A DNA stretch of 64,000 nt from Hemibagrus wyckioides. Taxonomy: Eukaryota; Chordata; Actinopteri; Siluriformes; Bagridae. Under the pieces are notes generated by a model. That model did not search any database, was not told the origin of the DNA, and saw only the letters and a program-made list of their open reading frames with translations. This document shows, piece by piece, positions 13,389 to 26,130 of the stretch. Position 1 is the stretch's first letter, and each line of letters begins with the position of its first letter. Made by a program: the position numbers and the translations under genes. The stretch is taken from assembly GCF_019097595.1 (NCBI RefSeq), contig NC_080723.1, forward strand, positions 8,283,011 to 8,347,010, written 5' to 3'.

Positions 13389-13525
13389 GCCACTCTTTGA
13401 ATGTTTCGGCTGGCGATGTGGAGCAGCGTAACCATGGTGATGACTACAGCAGTCTGACTCCAGACTGTTCCCCTCCCTCTCCTGCTACTGCACTGAAGAA
13501 CATTGAGAGAGTTATCCGCCCCCAG
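13389..13525 (+). CDS. anks1b: anks1b coding exon, linker region (partial CDS)
   Basis: Internal exon of 137 nt entered in phase 1 (G from the previous exon plus GC gives glycine) and left in phase 0. The protein is HSLNVSAGDVEQRNHGDDYS, then SLTPDCSPPSPATALKNIER and VIRPQ. The GDDYSSLTPDCSPPSP.TALKNIERVIRPQ part matches the ANKS1B linker as I know it, which makes the call firm. The region is proline/serine-rich and disordered and offers SP phosphorylation motifs. The donor is cccag|gtatac, followed at once by a (CA)n tract (13529-13562). The acceptor is atcaag, a non-optimal AAG fed by the (ATCT)n array. Both junctions are therefore bordered by variable repeats. Confidence 0.9.
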
Positions 13526-15936
13526 GTATACACACACACACAGACACACACACACACACACGTCTGTGCAACCATTCTAATGTTATTCTGTTCTCAGTGT
13601 TAATGCGACTTTCTGAGATGAGCAGCATCAAGAAGTAATTGTCTATGCATCTGTATACACACACACACACACATACTCACAGAAGGATGTTTTGAATGCC
13701 TTACATCCCCTTAACACTTCTCTGATGTGTCTTGTTTGATGCACATCTACCGTTTACACAGAATGTTACGTCTCCAGCTCTGCTCCTGTATATTTTGGTT
13801 CCAACATTTATAGATGATTATGATCTTATACACACACTGTGTGCTTGGTTTAGATGTGTATGCTTACAACTAAATCCACAGTATAAATATTGTATATATA
13901 GATCTATAAAAACACACTATAGAGTCTAATATGTTTATTTATTTCTAGCTTCAAGTGCGTGCTTTTAAATTCGGTTCTGTGTATTTTAATACTTAATATA
14001 TTTTAACTTACTATGTATATAACCCCTCTTCATAAGCCTCATAATAGGCTTCATTACTTAAATTTAAGACTTAATGACCTACATAGAAATCCACAAAAGT
14101 CCCAGATAACATTAGTGTATTAATGTAACAAAATTCTGTATGTAATAGTAAGTGATTCCAGTGCTGTTAGAATACCAATAGCATTATCAGATAAGACTCA
14201 CACACTTCACATGAGGTTACATCTCTGCACTTTGGATTTCTCGCTCATATGACCTAATGGTCTATAAGCCTGTGTCCCGAAGATGACTTGGACATATCAC
14301 TCCTTATTCATACATTAGAGCTGAATATAAACGTGTGAAGCTGATTATTTTTTGATAAAGCTCTTGAGGCTTTAAATCTCCTGCAACATTTGGCAATTTA
14401 TTTAAAAAATAAAAGATATATAAAATAAACATGGGGGAGTTTTGCACAGAAGCACTTTTTTCCAAACCATTTAATATGTTTGCCTGCAGTGTTTATCATT
14501 CATAATTTGTATTTAGAGACCCATGAGCATTGAATTCCACTGATAAAAAGAGCTTTCGGTATTTTCGAATATTAAATATAGCTCATATACTGTAATGTTT
14601 AAATGTAGCAGAGGTCTTATATTTTATATTGTTAATAGTGAAAACCATGATGAAGAGAACAAATGCACTCTTCGTTCTGTCATTTTGGCTTTATTCCTTA
14701 TTTTGGCTTTTTTCTTTATTTTGTCTTTTCTTTAATGTTTCTTTGATCCATGCATAAAATCCAGAATTAAAGGCTTCCTTGTTTTTTTTGCTCATAGGAA
14801 ATCACCTGACATCTTTATAATTTACATAAATGAAGTTTCCTCTAGAATTATTCTCCTGATCATGCTGTTTCTACGAGGTCAATTTCTGAGATCTGAGTCT
14901 TGTCCGATGATAAAATTCCCTGAAATGGATTAAATGTGTCTCTTTATAGTGTGACTTCTACACTGGTGCTTCTTTTGCTATGCATACATTCCAAAATGAT
15001 GTTAGTGTCATGAATATATTTATAGAGACACCCAGAGGAGGTGTTTTGTTGGATCACTTTGGCAGTTTAGAAAACAGAAACTTTAAAGCTTTGCACTCAT
15101 GCTCCATTAACCTCCACCATCAGCCTGCTGCTGAAAATCATCACATACAATTATTATAAGCCCTGGTTATTGGAATAAATGTAAAGATTGACCAACAGTA
15201 ATATTGAATTTACACTTTAAGATTTAGAATTTTGTTTTGATCATACTGATAACAATAAAGGTACTACTACTGCCACTAGTGTGGCCCTATGTCATGTTCA
15301 CATACTCATCTTTTTTCTCTCAGGTCATAAATGCAGCTAAAACAGCTGTAAAATATCTATTAATAGTTTTCTATTTTCCCAAAGTGTGATAACTGAACAG
15401 ATTTATCATTTATACTCTTTCATATGCTGGTGCTTGAGACACACTTAAGCCTAACACATTTAGCCAGATGTTAGTACCTACATAAATGCACCTGTCTCTC
15501 AAAGCCTTGTTTATTGACAACCAACCCTCTTCCCCCTGCACCGCTTCAGTTATATGATTTTCAGTGTAGCGAACTTCTTTCATCTGGAAATGAATAAGAA
15601 CACAGGACCTTATTTAAAATGTGTTACTACGTGATTTGCACATTACACACAATACAATCAGGTTTCAAACTAGCAAGTGGAAAGGCAGGTAACGATTATG
15701 ATGCAATCCAAATAGACACGTGAAATGTACGTGAGAAGCACAATTATGAAGCCTTGGCTAAGAGAGTTATAAATGTGTGGCAAAATCTGTAGGAAGAAAA
15801 GTTTTCATTTACAGTTTAATATTATACAGTGAGGTCCATCAAGGTCAGAAAGATACCCAAAATGGAAAAAAACATTCCCACTGGATGTGTGAAAATGCAG
15901 TTATTTTGGGTTGTAATGGAGAAATGTAGCTAGCAG

Positions 15937-16012
15937 CATTACATCATACTGTGACTACAGTCTCTATAGATATAGAGCCCTCTCACAGAATGTAGTCACA
16001 GTATGCTGTAAT
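15937..16012. repeat. Nested inverted repeat (hairpin-forming)
   Basis: The outer arms are 15937-15959 (cattacatcatactgtgac and 3 more bases) and 15991-16012 (tgtagtcacagtatgctgta and 2 more). They pair over about 22 bp with one mismatch. The loop of about 31 bases holds a second small palindrome, ctctata/tatagag. It could be a tiny MITE, a recombination footprint or a structured RNA precursor. No flanking duplication is obvious. Confidence 0.8.
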
Positions 16013-16270
16013 TCTGATATCTGTTTACTGGCAAAAACAGTAAAGTATATTGACATTTAAACTGCACATTAAAACCACTTGATCTTTAACGTTAATGTCA
16101 ATACACTGGATTTCAGCTTAATCTATTTTGGTTAGACTGGATTTTTATTTTTCAGCAACAATATACTGGAATGCCTTAGAGGCCTAGTGATGTTATAAGT
16201 TGTTACAGTTATTGCCCAAATATTTCTAGAAATGGATCGTTCCTACTTGCAAAGTCTACCATCCTTGACC

Positions 16271-16272
<2 letters not shown>

Positions 16273-16363
<91 letters not shown>
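16273..16363. repeat. (CTTT)n microsatellite, about 23 copies
   Basis: Perfect polypyrimidine tetranucleotide array. Confidence 0.97.
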
Positions 16364-16364
<1 letters not shown>

Positions 16365-16620
16365 ACATCAACCCTTTCACCAGCAAATAGGCAATTGTAA
16401 AATGTTTGCTAGAATTTTACACAGAACATCAATGAAAGATAATTCAATGAAGACTCCATGTAGCCTCCAAGACTCACTGTTGTATATCTCACTGATTTAC
16501 TCTGCTCATGGCCTTCTCAATCAGCTGACACATTTAGAACAAGCAGCAGTTACAAAGTAACACTGTGTCTAAACCTTTTATAAAATAATCCTAAATAATC
16601 CTGTGCATAAAGCAGTGAGG

Positions 16621-16800
16621 TTCAATTCAGTTTAATTCTGTTTTATTTATATAGCGCTTATAAGAATGAATATTGTCATAAACAGCTTTACAGACATCCG
16701 GATATAGATTTAGATCCCTAATGAGCAAGCCTCAGACTGAGATTGCCTGGTTCTCTCAAGAGTCTTTTGGGTGACAGTGGATAGTGGATAGCTATGAGTC
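16621..16800 (-). mobile_element. Antisense tail of a common teleost retroelement
   Basis: Begins ttcaattcagtttaattctg followed by ttttatttatatagcgctta, the complement of the frequent 'gcgctatacaaataaaattgaattgaa' tail of fish interspersed repeats. Sense copies lie at 44270-44518 and 49870-50073, and another antisense copy at 50953. No coding sequence. Confidence 0.6.
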
Positions 16801-17040
16801 ATTACACATCCACACCTGTTTACTATAAAGTCAGACAGTGTGTGTTTAAAGGATGTTCAGGATGAGCAACATCATTTTTATTTCATTCTAGCTTTAAATC
16901 TATAGCATCCAGCTGAATTTATCTGAGTAATGAAGTAGACAGGTATAGACTGTTGGATAGCGAAGCCTTAAGGGTATCCATGTGGTACCATCCACCGCAG
17001 CAGCAATGAGAATGAATCAGGGTCAGGTACTGGAATCAAT

Positions 17041-17047
17041 AGAGAGA

Positions 17048-17093
<46 letters not shown>

Positions 17094-17094
17094 C

Positions 17095-17133
<39 letters not shown>
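17041..17133. repeat. (GA)n tract, imperfect
   Basis: About 93 bases of GA with a few T, C and AA interruptions. A second pure (GA)n run lies at 17700-17724. Confidence 0.95.
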
Positions 17134-17137
<4 letters not shown>

Positions 17138-17693
17138 TATTATTAGATACTATGGGTGTAATGCAGTGCCAGTGCCTATATTTGTATCATCTGTGATACA
17201 AATATCTCAATAGTGATCTCAATATTCATATCCCTTTTTGTAACAGAAGTGGATGTGGCCTATACCAGAGAGTTTTTTTTGAGACCCAAACACTAATTGG
17301 AAGTCTATTCAATAACTGTGGGGGCATTGTAAGAAAAACTCCCTGATCCTGTTGGTGTCTTCATTATTCTAGGTACTAATAAAGAGCCTGCATGGTGTGA
17401 GAGTATTCAGTGTTGTATACATCATTAATAGTGTTTGATAATCACTGTGAAATTTTATTAGGATCCAGTGTAGTGTGGATAAGATAGGAAAGATCTGAAC
17501 TGGAGCTTGGTTATGCACCTACTAGAAAATGACAGCAAAGCATCACAATATTGCAACCTAGAGATAGCAAAAACATGAACCTGAATCGTGAATCGTGCAG
17601 GGCCATTATATCTCTTAGCGATTTTTCTGAGATGAAACAGACTATCCTTGTAATATTATATAAATGAGCGTGACACCCGGGGTGCTGCGAGGC

Positions 17694-17724
<31 letters not shown>

Positions 17725-18944
17725 TCTATTTATTTTGTTTTGAGCTATGCATTTCAGCATGCAAAAATGTCTACATGTAAATGTTTGAAAAGAAATGAAA
17801 CTGTCACCTTCACATTCACACACATTCAGCAAAATGCTGTTAAATCATGTTTTTTTTTTCAGCTCAGCACAGACTTGCTTGTTTAGCTTTTTAGCAGCTC
17901 CTTCTACTTATACACCTATAAATACCTGTAAGCTTCATTCATTACCACCCATTTTCCCAGACTCCACCCACCATTCACATTAGCTGGTGCTCATCTGCAA
18001 ACCTTCTGCCATAATGAGCTTCAAATGAGAGACAAGATTCAGTAATCACAATAAGAGCTTTCACTCTTACACATGATGTATGTGGATGGTCATTCAGGGG
18101 TACTGATTAATCAAAAAGTCATAACTGTGGTATCACAAGAAGCACTAAGACCAAACAACACAAGCAAGGAGACAAAAGCCTGAAAAATGCTCAGTAGTCA
18201 TTTACTACTTTATTCAGTGCTGTCCCAGTACTGTGCTAAGCCCTCAATCCTGAGTGAAAGATTTCTTGAATGTGATTTTTGCATAAGTACGAGTACAACT
18301 CATAACTCATAAGTTCAACTTTTTCTTAGAAATTTGATATTGGCCTATAGTTAGACAGGTGATAAGGGTCAAGGTTAGACTATATTGATCAGTGGTTTGA
18401 TTAATATGTTAAAGGATTTAGGTACATAATCTGTGCTAAGGGTGACTAGAACGTATTCTAGATGAGTGTATGATGTCAACTTTCCATTGCCTCTTAAAGG
18501 GTTACTCTAATAATGACCAATATTGGATATGAAAAGGATGCAAATACTGCTCTTAGAGTTTTTCATGGCTCCACCAGCTAGAGCCTCAAAGTAAAGTATA
18601 CATCAAGTACAACCTGAGTAAACACAATTTATTTATTAACTGGTCCTGTGTGAAAAGGTTATTGCCTCATTAGTCATTTAATCAAACAGCTAACTAAATT
18701 TAATGGTATACACTTTTTCTTTCAAATTAACTGATAATTTAAAACTTTTCTCATGTTCTTCCTGTCTTATATTACATTTAGTGTAACAAATACAGGAAAA
18801 AGTTTACGAAATCAAGAGGGGAGCAAAAACCTTTTCTTAATACTATATATGTAAAATTTGCATTTTATAGTCAGAGTTTCATTTCAGATTCATTGTGTTG
18901 AAATATAGAACAAAATAGTTTGATCCATCCCAACTAATTCAGCC

Positions 18945-19420
18945 TAATTCAAGTCAGATGAACGTGAATGACCGCGTTTTAGCTCCAAATACTTCCCTAA
19001 TGCTTTGGATGTTTCTATTCCAGTGCGAAAAATGTCCCTGGTGTTTATGAAGTCTCTTGGTGTGAGCTGCATGGCAGCTGTGCTAAATGAGCTAATATAA
19101 AAGCTAATGCTCTCTAACAAACTGAAAGAGCGCCTCAGATAAGAGGCCACAGGAATCCCTCGGCACAGATGGCAGAACCAAGGCTAGAAGCATGCTAGTG
19201 CTAATGTGTTATCCTTTCCCTAAAAAGAGTCCCACTTCCTAGTGTAAAAGAGAAGGTCACGATTCTAAATCATGAAGCTGTGTTTCGGGGTATAGTCAGG
19301 CTGGATTAGCATCTGTGGTATAAGAGATCTTTTGTGTGCAGAATGTTCCAGTGGGAGACTTAATGGCATTCATCGCCCTGCAGTCCTTGGGCTCACAGAA
19401 TAATTACCATAATTGCAATT
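18945..19420. other. Repeat-free intronic block (candidate conserved non-coding element)
   Basis: Unlike its surroundings, this stretch lacks microsatellites and transposon phrases and has balanced base composition. It includes homeodomain-like words, for example gaataattaccataattgca at about 19398-19417. No exon is supported. The conservation guess cannot be tested from one sequence. Confidence 0.2.
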
Positions 19421-20595
19421 CATAAATTTTTACTCCCAGCTCTTTTACTGAATAAAAGTTTATCATGCACAAACACATGAATTTCCAACCACAGGTAAAC
19501 ACACAGACACACACACACACACACACTATGTAAGCATGAGAAGAAATCTTGTCTAATTTAGCAGAAGAGACAAGAGAGTCAGGTTTTGTGTGGAATACAT
19601 GTAGATGAACAAGCATGCTGCGTTTGTTAACCAAGCCTAAGTTGGACATGACAGGCTCATTAGACAGAACACAGCCATCACATAGTGATAGTTTGTGTTT
19701 GTATGTGAAGGTGACAGGCATGTGTGTGTGTGTGTTTGTGTGTGTTTGTGTGTTACAGGTTCATTAGCAACTACAGCTGTGAATTATTAGCGTTCCTTAG
19801 AGGTGTCTTGATGAGAACAGCTTGCTTACTGGGGCAGAACTGTGAGACAACGGATTTTGTTGCTAAACACATAAGCGCTACGCATCCAAACTAGCAAACA
19901 GTCGAAGCTGAATCTGTCTGACAGCATGGGACGAGTCTGTAGTGACCGCTCATTCGATGCACAACTCACTCACTTCATTTTAACCAAGAAAACTATTCAT
20001 TTTATTCTCATATGTACTACAATGTCAGTGAAACATGGAGGATGGGGACAGCTGGGTTTCGACAGGGCAGTGAATGAATAATGTATCTGTTATCCTGGAG
20101 TAACATTGTGTGTATTTATATTAGAAATCAGCACATCATACTATGACATACTATGAACTCACACACTTTTCCCATCCCTTTCACTGTGGTTGCAGAATAA
20201 ATCCCTCTAATTCAGGTGACTACCCAAGTCTGCTGTCTTGAATTGAGTGGAATTTTAAATGATTCTTCATCCTACCACCGGTAACATTTTGTACAGCTGC
20301 CGGATTTAGAATGCAGGAATTGCTGAGTCTGAATTTTATTTTTGGTTTAAAAATGGCACTGGCTCATCTTTTGTAGGCAGTTTTGCTGAATGCCCTGTCT
20401 GTGTGTACCTCTGGACAGACATTAGCTTAGACTGGAAAAAGGAGGCAGAAATGACAGAATGTACTTTGAAAATGCTGGTGTCTAGACCTTAAATAACTGT
20501 ATTTTAATATGCAAGATCAGCCTGTCTCAATGCAGTGACACATATGTCGCTCTAGCAGGGTTTGAGATGCACTAATGTAGTGGTGAGTAGGTGGT

Positions 20596-20597
<2 letters not shown>

Positions 20598-20637
<40 letters not shown>

Positions 20638-20686
20638 ATATATGTATATATATATAAACATATGTTTATATGTATGTATATATATT
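20598..20686. repeat. (TA)n tract with palindromic extensions
   Basis: A pure TA run to about 20634, followed by tatatgtata/tataaacata variants. It is self-complementary and able to form cruciforms. Confidence 0.93.
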
Positions 20687-21769
20687 CAACATGGCTGCTC
20701 ACAGCATTGGCAGCACAGTACTTTTTACCGTTAATTAAATTGTATTGTATATTTAAGTGTTAGCTTTATATCAGTCAACATACAGGCACATTCATTAGTT
20801 AAATCTATAACACTGACTACACACTTTACTGATTTCAAGATCTCATCACATCATCACAGTTAGCTGGCTCGTGCCACTTTCTGCCCAAATGAGAGAAAAT
20901 GACATAATTACGAGCCCCGTTCCTGCTTTTGACGGAAGTAATAGTCCACAGCCAGTATCAGCACACGGAGGTGTTAGGGCTGACAGGAGAAGCGCTGGAA
21001 TGGTGCGTAGAAGAGGGATTTTAATCCTTCTTTCATTCTGCCTCTCTCTTTCTCTGGAAAATACTGAAATATTATACACTGTGTTTGTGTGTGTGTGTGT
21101 GTGTGTGTGAGGCAGGTTGTGTCATAAACGAGGCACACACTCAACAAGCATTTGGCACATATTAATTAATGTGACACCTATGATGCAACAGGAAGTGAAG
21201 ATGATCCTTATGTAAGACTTCCTGTGGTTATACAACCAGACACAGTCATCATCCTCATCTTTCTTTCTCTCATTCTCTCTCAGCACATCTATATGAACTC
21301 CCACTGACAGGTGTTTTGGTCCAATCTGTCTGTGTATGCAGCAGCAGCACATCATGTTTTTCAAACACAACAAGCTGGTGTGACTCAGAGCTGCCGAGCA
21401 GCGAGGGCTCACCCGCACGACATAGCGACCACTATTGTCCTCGTTAGATGTCCTTGAACCAAAAGTTAAATGATCTCACTTCTAGTATATACATTGTGTG
21501 TGTGTGTGTTCTACATGTGCTTACCCAAAATGATGGGTAATGAAAAATAACATTTGGTTCATATGCAGACATGCATGAGAAGAACCCCCACCCACCCACC
21601 CCCCACACACAGAAACACAACATTCTCTGGCACTTGATAACTAAACAGAGTTTCACAGGTAACAGTGACAGAGAGGCAAAACTGACTAGGCAAAACTGAC
21701 TAGTCTTAGTAAGTCTAAGTAATTTCTTAGCTGCAGTTCTGCTGAGATGTTCATTCTTCTTTTTTCCAG

Positions 21770-21956
21770 CCCAAACAGCGCACGTCTCTGTCCTCATCGC
21801 AGGATGTACAGCGGCCTGTACCTAACCATAGTGGTGAGCCATCAGAGGTGAGCTCATCTCTGGGCTATGCCAGTTTCAGCACCAGTCCACCTGCTAGTCC
21901 TCTCATCAGTCCAGCTAACTATTCCACCGGGTCAGCTGAGGACTGTCCCCTTGCTG
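21770..21956 (+). CDS. anks1b: anks1b coding exon, Ser/Pro-rich linker (partial CDS)
   Basis: Internal exon of 187 nt, phase 0 in and phase 1 out. The acceptor is cttcttttttccag and the donor gctg|gtaaga; both are near consensus. It encodes PKQRTSLSSSQDVQRPVPNH, then SGEPSEVSSSLGYASFSTSP and PASPLISPANYSTGSAEDCP followed by LA. The PKQRTSLSS.QDVQRP opening and the SPPASPL motif match the ANKS1B linker. It is intrinsically disordered, with several SP sites. It has no ATG, so it is invisible to simple ORF calling. The final G pairs with AC of the exon at 33534 to give aspartate. Confidence 0.92.
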
Positions 21957-22020
21957 GTAAGATTTTCATCCAACATATGACTAATTTCTTCTTGAAGGGC
22001 TAAATAAAAACTTTTTATAG

Positions 22021-22326
22021 TTCCAGTTCATTCCAAAGGTGTTCAGTGGAGTTGAGTCAGAGTCAGGGCTCTGTGCAGGACTCTTGAATTTTTCTGCTCT
22101 AACCTTAACCTCCACACCATGTCTTCATGGAGCTCTGTGCTTTGTGCACAGGGGCATTGTCATGCTGGAACAGGGTTTGAGTCTCTTTGTTCCAGTGAAA
22201 TGAAACTGCAGTGTTACAGCATACAGAGATATTTGTGTATTTCCAATTTTGTGGATCAGTATCGGTATCAGTTTGGGTGAGTGGGTGTGATCGTCAGGGG
22301 TGCACATACTTTTGACCATGTAGTGT
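22021..22326 (-). mobile_element. Truncated or non-autonomous Tc1-like element, copy 1
   Basis: Contains ccaaaggtgttcagtggagt, accatgtcttcatggagctc, gctttgtgcacaggggcatt and ttgttccagtgaaatgaaac. These parallel the minus-strand Tc1 transposase region of 59872-61119 (tccaaaggtgttctatcggg-like; catgtctttatggacc). It ends ggggtgcacatacttttgac, an inverted terminus matching the starts and ends of copies at 43654 and 56815. The central transposase part is deleted and the 5' end is not visible. Confidence 0.7.
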
Positions 22327-23368
22327 ACATTTAGTTTGGTTTGAGTATCAGAATCATTAATATGTGAATAGTTTTTAAGAATGTAAACAGAGACATGTGT
22401 GTCTGATTGAGCATCAGATGAATCTTCAAGCTTATATTGTTATAATTAATGGTCTATGTGGAGCCAGGTTTAATGATGATGCAATAAACTGATGCATTGT
22501 TTCACACAACTCTTGCTATTCTGATCTATTGTACAGTATCTGCAAGCATAATTCATACATCAAGGCCTATAGATAGAAGTGCACATTAAAGCCACTCTGA
22601 TGGTATACACAGTGTCAAGAGAAACCGAAATGAGTGTTCGTGTCATTCGTTCACTTGTTGTGTCGTTCGTTCTCTTAGTGTGGTGGTCACGTTGCCAGCA
22701 GGTGGCGATGAGAGACGTGTTAATGCTACAGCACCGTACAGAATTACAACAGATTTTTTACATGCGTGAAAATTGAGTCAGTGGTGTGAAACATGTGAGG
22801 TTCAGATTTGCCCAGGTTTAGAGGGTATGCCACTTCTTGCATGTCACTTCTTTTGGACCCTGCGTGGGCAGGTGTGGAGTTAATATTGTTAGCAGATTTT
22901 TGTTAGCATGTGGGAGTCATGGTGACGGTGATATCTGTAATGATGGGATTCTGGCAGACGCCATTCACCAGCACTGTCTGTATGCCGTCTGGCACCCTCC
23001 TCTTCAGGGACATAAGAGAGAGAGAAAGAGAAGAAGAAAAAACTGGAGGTCACTTTAAGGTGAAGTATAGTCTCAGGATCTGTGTTGTGTAGAGGTTTGT
23101 CTCCATATATCCCTGCTGTTAAAGACGATTACTCTGTCTCAGTTATTCTCTTTTAAAGTTTCCAGTAGCTGTTATTGCTTTAATTTCTGCTTCTCTTTAG
23201 TCTTTCTTACTCAGTTGCTTTCGCAATGTCCAAACAGCAGGTAAGGGCCAGATTATATGTGACTTTCTTAGGCAGTGTCTGTGTATCTGTTTAATGTGCA
23301 GAGAAAATCAGTTTATATCTGTTTTTATATTTGGATTTAAGCCTGAAGTGACCATTGTCTGAACTAAA

Positions 23369-23370
<2 letters not shown>

Positions 23371-23411
<41 letters not shown>
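23371..23411. repeat. (TG)n microsatellite, about 20 copies
   Basis: Uninterrupted dinucleotide run. Confidence 0.96.
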
Positions 23412-23415
<4 letters not shown>

Positions 23416-23429
23416 CTGAAAATGAAGTC

Positions 23430-24040
23430 ATTATTCATTCACAAATTCTAACACCTCCTGAACCACACAGCCTGTGGAACTTTCTGGAAAGCTTTCTCTC
23501 TTCAATCTAATGTAAGCAAGATAACTATCTAATATAAGATAACTTTAAATGTAAATGTCTGTCCTTATTTAAGCCAAACTTCCCAATAATAACCATCTAA
23601 TAATCTTATCAGATTTCCTTTAGTTCTTGAGAACTTACAATCCAGAAAGTTCAGAAAAGTTCACTGGGCGAACTTTCAGGATCTATTATAAAGCTGGACG
23701 CTCTAACAGACCTGCTGTGAGTCAAAAGCATTTCATTATAATGCCTGTATGACTTTTTTTAAACAACAGTGGAAAAAGATTAAATGAATGAAGAATGAAG
23801 GAAACATGGCAGTAAATATGCAAGGTTTATAATAGTTTTTATTTTTGGAGGTCCAGCAGAGATATGCAGCTCTGTGCATAGTGTGGGGTCTTTATGAAGC
23901 AAAAGCTTCTTATATGAATACAAATATGATTTTATTCTGGAAATCAGCAGTTGATCTAAAACATTGATTACAGGTAATAGGATTACCCTGATTGCAGTTC
24001 TGTGAGAAGGTTGCCAGGTTCTGCATATAATAATCACACA
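23430..24040. repeat. Uncharacterised dispersed repeat, copy 1
   Basis: Shares ordered short matches with 53345-53880: cacaaatt near the start, gaactttc/gaacattt phrases, 'ttcattataatgcctgtatgac' against 'ttcattacaatttctgtatgat', gtccagcagagatatgcag against atccagcagggacatgcag, and ggttgccagg near the end. The order is conserved over about 550 bases, so the two look like diverged copies of one non-coding element. The limits are approximate. Confidence 0.45.
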
Positions 24041-25260
24041 TTTACATTTACTATGTACTGCAAATCCTAAGTTTCCGTGAAAAGACTAAGAAGAAAAATA
24101 TACCCTCTATCTTTTCTTATAGCTGAATATGTGGGCTAGTTTCTAGCTTTTTTCTGTGGTTTCTGAGTTGCAGTTGGGGTGGGAATTTTGGCAGTCATCA
24201 CCAAGAATTGCAGTTCTTTAAAACTCAATATTTAAAGCTAAACCTTGCACTTGTGCAACCTTTTTTGTATTGTTCGTGCCAGTCCTTGAAGTTGGCATGC
24301 TTTCTAAAAAAAACAAGCAAGAAAAGGTACATCTATTGCTGTATTTGTATTTTGTTTAGAATTGAATGAATCCGTCTAGTGTAAAGTGTGTATTCATATT
24401 TGTTTACACCTCTATTATTCATTCATTAATTTATTCACTCATTCACTCAATCTGTTCACAGTCAGGAAGGTGAGTTTGGACAGAGTAGAGTATGTAGAGG
24501 AAAAAACACTTCAGTCACCAGAAATGACTTCCAGCTCACTGAGTACAGTATAAGCAGTATCTCACATGTACAGAGCAAAAACCTCTGCAGCCTTTCATCT
24601 CTTCCACTGTACTGTAAAGGTGAAGCTTTTGAAATGACCCACTGAATCTCCTCCACCCTTTCATAGCACTTTCCTCAGGGGCTACTCCAACCCCCTGATG
24701 TAATGTGAATCCCTTCACTTCTTCAAGGGTGTGTTGTGTGTTGGCACCAGAGACCAAATGAGGGCATTATAATGAAAACCCCATGATAATTGGGGAGGAT
24801 GTACTGGATATGACCCTCAGTCTTAACTAGACAAGTAGATTACTTGCTGACAATTTAAACTGGATTAAATTGGTTTAAAGTTTAAAACAGGACACTGGGT
24901 AAAGGGCACCAAGAGATTGTTGGTACCATTCTGTAATTAGATACTTTTTTTCGACTTTGAAAAATGTCGAACTTTCTGAATAAGTTCTAAGCCATCCTAA
25001 ATCCTGCTTACTATATGTGGCTTGTATATTTTATATAAATAAATAGTGAAAGGATTTGTTCAGTAAAAATCAATGAACATTGATTCAAGGAGTAGGGTCA
25101 CCTGTAATGATGTCCAGCCAGAGATGGAGAGCTCATCAGGTCAGAAGCATGAGTCATTCATCTCTTTGTACTGCCTCCAAGAATATACTCTTATATTTTT
25201 ATAATAATATATAGTTTTCACATGTTCACGCCTCTTTTTTCATCATCATCATCATCATCA

Positions 25261-25293
<33 letters not shown>

Positions 25294-26009
25294 TATATAA
25301 GGTCCAGTGTTGTCATAGCAACTGCCATCAAACAGAGAAACACATTCCTGTTCCTCTGATGCTTTATTTTTCAAAGGTGCAGGAATCAATGCATGCGTAA
25401 TCATGATTTAACATGTGAGGATATTACAGTCGATCAGCCTGCTGTCTGTGTTCTGTTCAATATTACACCATCTCATAACACCAAACCTAAACATCTATCC
25501 ATCCGAAGATACAGTCACATGTATAAACAGCTTCTTCTCCTAGTCTATTTATAGAAATCACTATAGGTGAAAGTGAAAACAGTACTGATGTACTGTTATG
25601 TAACTATCGACTGAAAAGAAAGGTGGATGAGTGCTGCATGGAGATGTATGAGGCAGAACCTATCCATCCTCAGCTCATTAGGAGAGTCCCAACATACGAT
25701 GCCCTCCCTACTGCAGGTATCTTATGATTGTGTGTGTTTGACAGAAAGTGTAGGGTTGAGGTGCTGCAAGTCAGATTATCTGTTAGATTTAAGAACTTAC
25801 ACTCTTAATGCAGAGGTCTAAGAGTTTAGGAATTGAGGGAAAGGCAAGAGACTTCAGGTGAATAGCAATTTAGGTAAAAAAAATAAATTATACCATGGAA
25901 TCTAATTTTTCTGCTTCTAGTACTGAAACCTTTAGTATCTGCCATTATCTGTAATATACATATTAATTACAGCAAAATTATTTTTGGGTATATCGCTGAG
26001 TCAGCCATG

Positions 26010-26130
26010 ATACAGTGTCCCTTGTGTAGAGAAGCTTAAACCTCTTGCTCAAGGGCCCATCACTGGCAGCTTGGCAGTGCTGGGGCTCAAACCCCTGACC
26101 TTATAATCAGAAACCTAGAGCTTTAAACAT
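26010..26130 (-). mobile_element. tRNA-derived SINE fragment, antisense
   Basis: The complement carries the B-box-like ggtcaggggtttgagcccca and the SINE core gggcccttgagcaagagg. It is therefore a minus-strand relative of the copies at 9818, 32121 and 40748. The head is decayed. Confidence 0.6.

Larger units (their letters stand above)
13526..21769 (+). other. anks1b intron between exons 13389-13525 and 21770-21956
   Basis: About 8.2 kb without coding sequence. It contains (CA)n at 13529-13562 and 13657-13672, a nested inverted repeat (15937-16012), (CTTT)n (16273-16363), an antisense retroelement tail (16621-16800), long (GA)n tracts (17041-17133 and 17700-17724), a possible conserved block (18945-19420), (CA)n near 19500-19527, (GT)n near 19721-19752, a (TA)n palindrome (20598-20686) and (GT)n near 21086-21109. 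I see nothing recognisable at 13700-15900. Confidence 0.7.

Noticed and set aside
21444..21797. 117-codon minus-strand open frame
   Set aside because: It overlaps a splice acceptor and GT/CA repeats, with no recognisable domain; chance ORF.
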